Shown here: positions 58,545 to 64,000 of the stretch, in pieces
How positions within the stretch are numbered: position 1 is the first letter of the stretch
Layout of the letters: every line of letters begins with the position of its first letter
Assembly (NCBI GenBank): GCA_947471745.1
Contig: CANJKZ010000010.1
Span: 5,698,501 to 5,762,500, forward strand
Direction of reading: 5' to 3'
Length of the DNA stretch: 64,000 nt
Source of the DNA: Closterium sp. Naga37s-1
Lineage: Eukaryota > Streptophyta > Zygnematophyceae > Desmidiales > Closteriaceae
Translations under genes and position numbers: made by a program
Notes under the pieces: generated by a model
Databases searched by the model: none
What the model saw: only the letters and a program-made list of their open reading frames with translations
Told to the model about the DNA's origin: nothing

Positions 58545-60650
58545 ATGCAGCTCCAGCGCCGACGGCGTGAGTCCCTCACGCCCCAGCAGCTTCGTGAGTG
58601 GTACGCTACTTGGGGTTGTCGGGGTGGCCGTAGTGGGAGTCGTCCTGGAGTGAGTAGCTCGGGAGCTGCTTGTAGTGGCCAGGCGCAGCTGCAGCGTCGC
58701 CCGCGCGCGGTCCTTTCACCCCAGCAGCTTCGTGAGTGGTACGCTCAGCGTGGAGGGTCACGGGGTACTTCTCGCTGTCCGTACTTCATTCGCACTGGTG
58801 CTCGGACTGGTCAGCCTTGCGCGACGTTTGGTCACGCAGAGTCCCACTGCTTCGCCCGTCTGAGCGACGCCTGGCGTACGGAGTTTGGCGACGCGGCTGA
58901 GCTCCCCGACTGGGTGGAGCTGCTTAGGCAGAAGGTAGATATCTATGCTCTTGACTATGATGCTATCCTCACTGCCATGCATGCATTGCCTACTAGTGTT
59001 GAGGGTGCCTGTTACCTGTGTGTGCCGCCTGACCCCGGTATCCAGTCTGCTGCTCTAGGTACTGGTGAGGCTGCTGCTCTATGTGCTGGTACGTCTCCTG
59101 CTTCAGGTGCTGGTGAGGCTGCTGCTCTAGGTGCTCGTGAGTCTACTGCTCCAGGTGCTGGTGAGTCTGCTCTCTCTGGTACTGCGCCTAATGCGGTCTT
59201 ACACACCTTCACCCTTGACTCGGGTGCTTCCCGCTCCTTCTTTCGAGACCGCACCACCCTCACGCCGCTCAGTCGGCCGGTTGCGGTCTCCCTGGCAGAC
59301 CCCTCTGGGGGTCCTGTCCTTGCCCACTTCTCCACTGTACTACCGTGTCCAGCGGCCCCGTCTGGCTCCCTGTCTGGTCTTTACCTCCCCTCGTTCTCTA
59401 CGAACTTGGTGAGTGGTGCTGACCTGCAGGATGGGGGAGTTGACAAGTTCACTCCTGCGAGTCAGCGGGTGACCCACTGCACGTGTGCTCGGACGGGCCG
59501 ACACTTGGCCACGTTTACCCGTCAGCCGGGGTCGAGCCTGTACACACTGACTACTGAGTCTCCTTCGGTTACTGCGTCTGGTCAGGTAGCTGCGTCGGGT
59601 CAGGTGTTTGCTGCAGCGTCCAGGTCTGGTCCTGAGTCTGCCCCCTGCTCGTGTCGCCTCCTGTCCCACCAGACCCTCCTCTGGCACCACCGCCTGGGTC
59701 ACCCCTCCCTGTCTCGTCTCCGAGGCATGGCCTCCCGTGTCCTTGTCTCTGGTCTCCCCCGGTCCCTCCCTCCCCTTCCTCCGGGGCCTGCCCCTACCTG
59801 CGTTCCCTGCGTCGAGGGGCGGCAGCGCGCCGCTCCTCACTCCTCCGAGTTTCCGCCGACAGAGGCTCCGCTGCAGACTCTTCACATGGACGTGTGGGGC
59901 CCAGCCCGCGTCCGTGGACAGGGTCACGAGCGTTACTTCCTCTTGGTGGTTGACGACTACTCGCGTTACACCACAGCCTTCCCTTTGCGCACCAAGGGTG
60001 AGGTCACTGGGGTGTTGATCGACTGGATCCGCGCTGCTCGTCTCCAGCTCAGAGAGAGTTTCGGCTCGGACTTCCCTGTTCTGCGTCTGCACTCCGACAG
60101 AGGTGGAGAGTTTTCCTCCGACCTTCTGCGAGCCTTCTGCCGTGCGAGGGGCATCCGCCAGACGTTCACGCTTCCGGCCTCTCCACAGCAAAATGGGATT
60201 GCTGAGCGCCGCATTGGCATGGTCATGGACGTCGCCCGTACGTCCTTGATCCATGCGGCTGCTCCCCATTTTCTGTGGTCGTTCGCGGTTCAGTACCCGG
60301 CGCAGCAGATCAACCTTCAGCCCCGGGTCTCTGTGCCGGAGACTTCCCCCACCCTGCGGTGGACGGGGAAGGTTGGCGATGCGTCTGCGTTCCGTGTCTG
60401 GGGATCTCGGGCTTTCGTCCGAGACTTGTCTGCGGACAAGCTGTCCTCTCGTGCTGTTCCCTGCGTCTTCCTCGGCTTCCCCCCTGACGCGCCTGGTTGG
60501 CAGTTTTACCACCCCACCTCGCGCCGTGTTCTGTCCTCCCAGGACGTCACGTTTGACGAGTCGGTTCCGTACTACCGTCTCTTCCCCTACCGCGCTGCCC
60601 CCCTCCCTCCCCCGCCGCTCTTTCTCGCGCCAGGTCCCCCCCCCCGGTAG
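58545..60650 (+). CDS. Copia polyprotein, zinc knuckle-protease-integrase part
   Basis: The 701-residue open frame begins with two copies of SPQQLREWYA. A zinc-knuckle-like segment follows (CPYFIRTGARTGQPC, FGHAESHC). Protease is TLDSGASRSFF near 59215. GAG-pre-integrase is LLWHHRLGHPSLSRL near 59680. Integrase core has Asp in HMDVWGPA, Asp in LHSDRGGEF and Glu in PQQNGIAERRIG. The C-terminus (VFLGFPPDAPGWQFY, DVTFDES) is typical of Copia. The frame stops at 60648 straight after ten C residues; one more C would continue into the next frame. No capsid-type gag domain is visible upstream. Confidence 0.93.
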   Translation: MQLQRRRRESLTPQQLREWYATWGCRGGRSGSRPGVSSSGAACSGQAQLQRRPRAVLSPQQLREWYAQRGGSRGTSRCPYFIRTGARTGQPCATFGHAESHCFARLSDAWRTEFGDAAELPDWVELLRQKVDIYALDYDAILTAMHALPTSVEGACYLCVPPDPGIQSAALGTGEAAALCAGTSPASGAGEAAALGARESTAPGAGESALSGTAPNAVLHTFTLDSGASRSFFRDRTTLTPLSRPVAVSLADPSGGPVLAHFSTVLPCPAAPSGSLSGLYLPSFSTNLVSGADLQDGGVDKFTPASQRVTHCTCARTGRHLATFTRQPGSSLYTLTTESPSVTASGQVAASGQVFAAASRSGPESAPCSCRLLSHQTLLWHHRLGHPSLSRLRGMASRVLVSGLPRSLPPLPPGPAPTCVPCVEGRQRAAPHSSEFPPTEAPLQTLHMDVWGPARVRGQGHERYFLLVVDDYSRYTTAFPLRTKGEVTGVLIDWIRAARLQLRESFGSDFPVLRLHSDRGGEFSSDLLRAFCRARGIRQTFTLPASPQQNGIAERRIGMVMDVARTSLIHAAAPHFLWSFAVQYPAQQINLQPRVSVPETSPTLRWTGKVGDASAFRVWGSRAFVRDLSADKLSSRAVPCVFLGFPPDAPGWQFYHPTSRRVLSSQDVTFDESVPYYRLFPYRAAPLPPPPLFLAPGPPPR

Positions 60651-61902
60651 ACCCCCTCCCCCCTCAGGGTCCTGCCCCCTCAGGTGTGTCCCAGGTAGAC
60701 GATGTCGAGCCTGCCGAGGTAGCTGTTGACTCTGGTGCTGCTAGGGGTGCTGAGCCTGCGGGTGCCGGGTCTGGGGGTGCTGAGCCTGAGCGTGCGGAGC
60801 CTGGGGCTGCTGGGTCTGGGGGTGCTGAGCCTGGGGGTGCTGAGACTGGCGGTGCTGAGCCTGGGGTTGCTGAGTCTGGGGGTGCAGAGCCTGGGGGTGC
60901 TGGGCCTGCTCGAGTGGAGCCTGGTGGTGCTGCGCCTGGAGGTCCTTCGGGTGCTTCGTCCCGGCGGGAGCTACCCTCTCCACAGGAGCTGCGCGAGTGG
61001 TTTGCTCGGCGCTGGAGCCGTGCTGCTGGAGCTGGTGGTGCTGCCGGTACTAGAGGTTCTACTGCTACTGGGGGTGCTGGAGCCACGGGTCCCGGAGGTG
61101 CTCGTACTGGAGGTACTGGACCTGCTGGGCCTGGTGGTGCTGCTGGTGCTGGAGCTGCTAGCAGAGCTGGAGCTGGCGGTGCTGCTGGAGTAGGTGCTGC
61201 TGGGGGTACTGGAGCCGGAGCTGCTGCGTCTTCCGGTGGTCGCGCAGGAGCTGGAGCTGCTGGAGGTTCTGGAGCTGCTGGAGGTGCTGCTGGAGCTGGT
61301 GGTGCTGCTGGAGTTGGAGCTGCCGCTGGGGTGCTGGTGCTATCCCTGCTGGTTCTGGAGGCGCTGCGCGGCCGCGGCCGTACTTCGTTCCGCTCCTTGA
61401 GCAGGTTCTTGGTCTTCCGCCTTCTTCTGGTCCTGCTCCTTCCTTAGAGTGTCCACCGCCTGTCCAGTCCGAGTCACAGTTACAGCTGGCCTCCCCACTG
61501 CCTGCTCCTTCTCCCTACACTGGTCCTACTGGAGGTCTTGCTGAGCGTCGTGAGCCTGAGTCGCGTCCTGCGTCGCCTGTTCGTGCTGCTCGCACTTGTC
61601 GTCATGTTCCACGTCAGCGCCCTCCTGCGGTCCCGGGCACGCACCAGATGGCACTGCGTCCTTCCACTGCTCCACTGCGTGTCCCTTTGCCGTCTCCTCC
61701 TGAGTCCTCTCTTCCTGCTCTTGCTGACCCGGCGTCTGACTCCCTTCGTGCTGCCAGTCCTACTGTCACGCGTCTCCTGGCTACTGTTGTCACTGACCCT
61801 TCCTTTGAGTCCACTGCTGCGTCTGCCTTAGTTGCTGAGCTTGTCGACTTCGCTGCTCACTGTCGTCTAGACTACGCCGCGAGTCTTGTTGCTGAGTCTT
61901 AG
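60651..61902 (+). pseudogene. Copia pol linker, Gly/Ala/Glu-rich, with a frameshift and stop
   Basis: The frame -1 to the integrase part stays open from the C10 run to 61447 (SQVDDVEPAEVAVDSGAA, then GAEPG and TGAAGAGGT-type repeats, with SPQELREWFARRW near 60975). A second shift near 61400 leads to a frame reading ALRPSTAPLRVPLPS and RLDYAASLVAES, which ends in TAG at 61900-61902 although the downstream sequence continues the same protein. Confidence 0.75.
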
Positions 61903-63840
61903 TCTGTCTGTCCTCCGTCCGTCGGGGGTGAGTGTGCTCTTGGCACGGACGTCCTTGAGGACAGGCAGGAGGAGTTCGAGTGCTTTGCTGCTGCTTTACC
62001 TCATCTCGTGTCCATGCTGCTTGCCCCTGAGGGAGACCCGGATGCACCAGACATCCCGACTCCGCGTTCTTACGCAGAGGCGATAGAGGGTCCCTACTCT
62101 TCTCAGTGGCAGACAGCCATGGACGCAGAGATGGCTTCCTGGACGTCCACAGGCACCTACGTTGACGAGGTTCCCCCGCCTGGGGCGAACATCGTCAGTG
62201 GCATGTGGATTTACAGGGTGAAGCGGCCGCCGGGTTCTCCGCCTGTCTTCAAGGCTCGTTACGTGGCTCGAGGCTTCAGTCAGCGGCAGGGAGTTGACTA
62301 CTTTCAGACCTTCTCTCCCACCCCGACCACTCTTCGGGTGCTGCTGCACATAGCCGCTCAGCGCGACTATGAGCTTCACTCTCTTGACTTCAGCACTGCT
62401 TTCCTACAGAGCAGCCTGCACGAGGAGATCTGGCTGCGCCGCCCACCTGGCTTCACTGGGTCGTTTCCTCCTGGTACCCAGTGGAGCCTCCGGCGGCCAG
62501 TCTACGGTCTCCGCCAGGCACCCCGTGAGTGGCACGACACACTGAGGACTACACTTGCGGCTCTTGGGTTTGCTCCTTCTACTGTCGACCCGTCGCTGTT
62601 TCTACGCACCGACACCTCTTTGCCGCCGTTCTACATCCTCGTGTACGTCGACGACTTGGTCTTTGCTTCTGCTGACACTGCTGGACTCGCCCACGTGAAG
62701 TCCGAGTTGCAGAAGAGACACACGTGCACAGACATGGGTGAACTGCGCAGCTACCTTGGCTTGCAGATCACCCGGGACAGAGCACAGCGCACCATTACCC
62801 TGACTCAGTCACACATGGTGCAGCAGGTCCTTCAGCGCTTTGACTTCACGTACTCCTCGCCTCAGGCCACTCCTCTGTCTACTCGCCACTCGCTCTCAGC
62901 TCTGCCTTCGGATGAGTCCGTAGAGCCGAGTGGCCCGTACCCAGAGCTTGTTGGCTGCCTCATGTACCTGATGACCTGCACTCGACCTGACCTTGCATAC
63001 CCTCTTAGCATCTTGGCACGCTATGTTGCTCCTGGGAGACACCGACCAGAGCACATGGCTGCAGCGAAGAGGGTGTTGCGCTACTTGTGCAGTACGTCGG
63101 GCATGGGGCTCGTGCTTGGAGGGCGGCGTCCAGTGGTCCTCACTGGTCACGCAGATGCTTCTTGGGCTGACGACCAGGCTACGCAGCGGTCGTCACAGGG
63201 TTACACCTTCAGCCTTGGTTCCGGCTCTGTTTCGTGGCGGTCTACCCGCTCGTCTTCTGTTCTCGGCTCCAGCTATGAGGCTGAGATCTACGCAGGGGCC
63301 ATGGCTGCACAAGAGCTACGCTGGCTCACCTACCTGCTGACTGACCTAGGAGAGCCGCCTCGTTCTCCTCCAGTTTTGTACGTAGACAACAAGGCCATGC
63401 TGGCCTTGTGTCGGGAGCACAGACTGGAGCACAGAACAAAGCACATTGCTCTTCGCTACTTCCTTGCTCGTGAGCTGCAGCAGCGTGGTCAGCTGCGCCT
63501 TGCTTACGTGGCCTCTAGGGCCAACACTGCTGATATCTTTACCAAGGCACTTCAGCCTTGTGATCATCAGCGCTTTTGTACGATGCTAAGTCTTGTGCCT
63601 ACTTGGCCTCACTTGCTCACTTCTCGACCTTGCTTGTACTGTGATCTATCTATACCTGCACTTGCTTGTTTACCTTTATATATAATCCTGCATGTGAACT
63701 GGCCTTGTGGCCTTGAACTTGTGCTCGGAATGTGTGGTGACGTTGTGATCCACCCTGAGCTTGCCTTGCTTGACTGGTCTTGTGACCCCTTGTTCTCCCC
63801 CACTTTGCCTATGGGGGTGTGTCAAACATTTATGCTATAG
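61903..63840 (+). CDS. Copia reverse transcriptase and RNase H
   Basis: The frame is open from just after the TAG; the first ATG is 62008. It encodes YAEAIEGPYSSQWQTAMDAE, then FKARYVARGFSQ, LDFSTAFLQ, the catalytic YVDDLVFAS near 62645, and LGLQITRD. RNase H has HADASWADD near 63150, SSSYEAE-like GSSYEAEIYA, and KHIALRYFLARE. The family sequence ends near KALQPCDHQRF (about 63570); the rest reads on by chance into the 3' LTR. No damage was seen within RT or RNase H. Confidence 0.93.
   Translation, partial: SVCPPSVGGECALGTDVLEDRQEEFECFAAALPHLVSMLLAPEGDPDAPDIPTPRSYAEAIEGPYSSQWQTAMDAEMASWTSTGTYVDEVPPPGANIVSGMWIYRVKRPPGSPPVFKARYVARGFSQRQGVDYFQTFSPTPTTLRVLLHIAAQRDYELHSLDFSTAFLQSSLHEEIWLRRPPGFTGSFPPGTQWSLRRPVYGLRQAPREWHDTLRTTLAALGFAPSTVDPSLFLRTDTSLPPFYILVYVDDLVFASADTAGLAHVKSELQKRHTCTDMGELRSYLGLQITRDRAQRTITLTQSHMVQQVLQRFDFTYSSPQATPLSTRHSLSALPSDESVEPSGPYPELVGCLMYLMTCTRPDLAYPLSILARYVAPGRHRPEHMAAAKRVLRYLCSTSGMGLVLGGRRPVVLTGHADASWADDQATQRSSQGYTFSLGSGSVSWRSTRSSSVLGSSYEAEIYAGAMAAQELRWLTYLLTDLGEPPRSPPVLYVDNKAMLALCREHRLEHRTKHIALRYFLARELQQRGQLRLAYVASRANTADIFTKALQPCDHQRFCTMLSLVPTWPHLLTSRPCLYCDLSIPALACLPLYIILHVNWPCGLELVLGMCGDVVIHPELALLDWSCDPLFSPTLPMGVCQTFML
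63811..63819 (+). other. Copia polypurine tract
   Basis: ATGGGGGTG directly precedes the 3' LTR and is the likely plus-strand primer site, although it is interrupted by T. Confidence 0.6.
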
Positions 63841-63945
63841 TCTTTCTAGGCTGTAGTGGGGTAGACAGTATGGGGTACAATTTTCTAGGGTTACATATTT
63901 GTACCCAACTCATTTCCTAGTCCATCATTCCTCGTTATTCTCACA
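63820..63945 (+). repeat. Copia 3' LTR, 126 bp
   Basis: It is identical to the 5' LTR except CAATTTT for CAGTTTT, and ends at TCTCACA before the target duplication GTGAC. Confidence 0.97.
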
Positions 63946-64000
63946 GTGACATCGTGTCCCACTTGCCAGCTCATGAAATCATCACGACAGCGGCCGGCGG
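63946..64000 (+). pseudogene. Gypsy integrase, continuation after the Copia
   Basis: After the Copia's target duplication (GTGAC, against GCGAC on the left) the frame resumes with SCPTCQLM, supplying the two Cys of the integrase HHCC zinc finger whose His part lies before 56896. It runs off the window. Confidence 0.85.

Larger units (their letters stand above)
56897..63945 (+). mobile_element. Young Copia retrotransposon, 7,049 bp, nested in Gypsy integrase
   Basis: Two 126-bp LTRs (56897-57022 and 63820-63945), both TG...CA, differ at one base. The flanking 5 bp are GCGAC and GTGAC, a target duplication with one difference. Internal order is primer site, minisatellite leader, protease/integrase frame, Gly/Ala-rich linker, RT/RNase H, polypurine tract. 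Several frame breaks lie in pol. Confidence 0.95.
47356..64000 (+). mobile_element. Gypsy LTR retrotransposon broken by three nested insertions
   Basis: The order is interrupted 5' LTR, primer site, gag, protease, reverse transcriptase, RNase H, start of integrase, then the window edge. Inserts are a pogo-like transposon (47693-50774), a LINE (51681-54127) and a Copia (56897-63945). Ignoring each insert plus one target duplication rejoins the Gypsy sequence in frame. The left border at 47356 (TGTAAGG) is inferred; the 3' LTR is not in the window. Confidence 0.85.

Noticed and set aside
57376..58570. Ala/Pro/Gly-rich frames on both strands in the Copia leader
   Set aside because: They come from the 30-bp and CGGCCCCTT repeats. 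A real gag cannot be excluded but no domain can be seen.

Overview
This is nuclear DNA of a green-lineage eukaryote. The single-copy genes are a plant-type subtilase and a chloroplast HCF101-like Fe-S carrier, both with plant-style GT-AG introns where introns exist. The surroundings are Copia, Gypsy, LINE, pogo-like, Plavaka-like and Harbinger-like transposons, and the introns are swollen with GC-rich minisatellites. A charophyte-grade streptophyte alga is my best guess, but that is inference from gene style, not proven. Nothing prokaryotic, no CRISPR array and no rRNA or tRNA gene was seen.

Layout. 1-7.55 kb: two decayed Copia elements facing each other tail to tail, then a 17-bp minisatellite. 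8.1-10.6 kb: single-exon subtilase on the minus strand with one in-frame TAG. 11.35-16.03 kb: multi-exon Plavaka-like transposase gene on the minus strand whose introns hold 15-bp and 35-bp repeats. 16.6-26.0 kb: about 9.4 kb of a 178-bp satellite with clear higher-order repeats, possibly (peri)centromeric. 28.1-32.8 kb: a spliced plus-strand gene for an acidic protein of unknown function. 35.1-45.8 kb: a 12-exon HCF101-like gene on the minus strand. Its exon phases all fit (1,869 coding bases, 622 residues), and its introns carry partial copies of its own exons plus arrays that repeat 5' splice-site sequence. 46.8-47.35 kb: a Harbinger/Tourist-like MITE. 47.36-64.0 kb: one Gypsy element broken by three others: a pogo-like DNA transposon in its 5' LTR, a 5'-truncated LINE in gag, and a nearly new Copia in the integrase. 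It runs off the right edge.

How the parts relate. The cellular genes are unrelated in function: chloroplast Fe-S delivery, secreted proteolysis, and an unknown acidic protein. The strongest theme is structural. Introns of the HCF101-like gene and of the transposase gene have grown by local duplications that start at or include splice sites. The nested transposon block at the right can be read to the base: each insertion has recognisable target duplications and the host reading frame rejoins when the insert is ignored.
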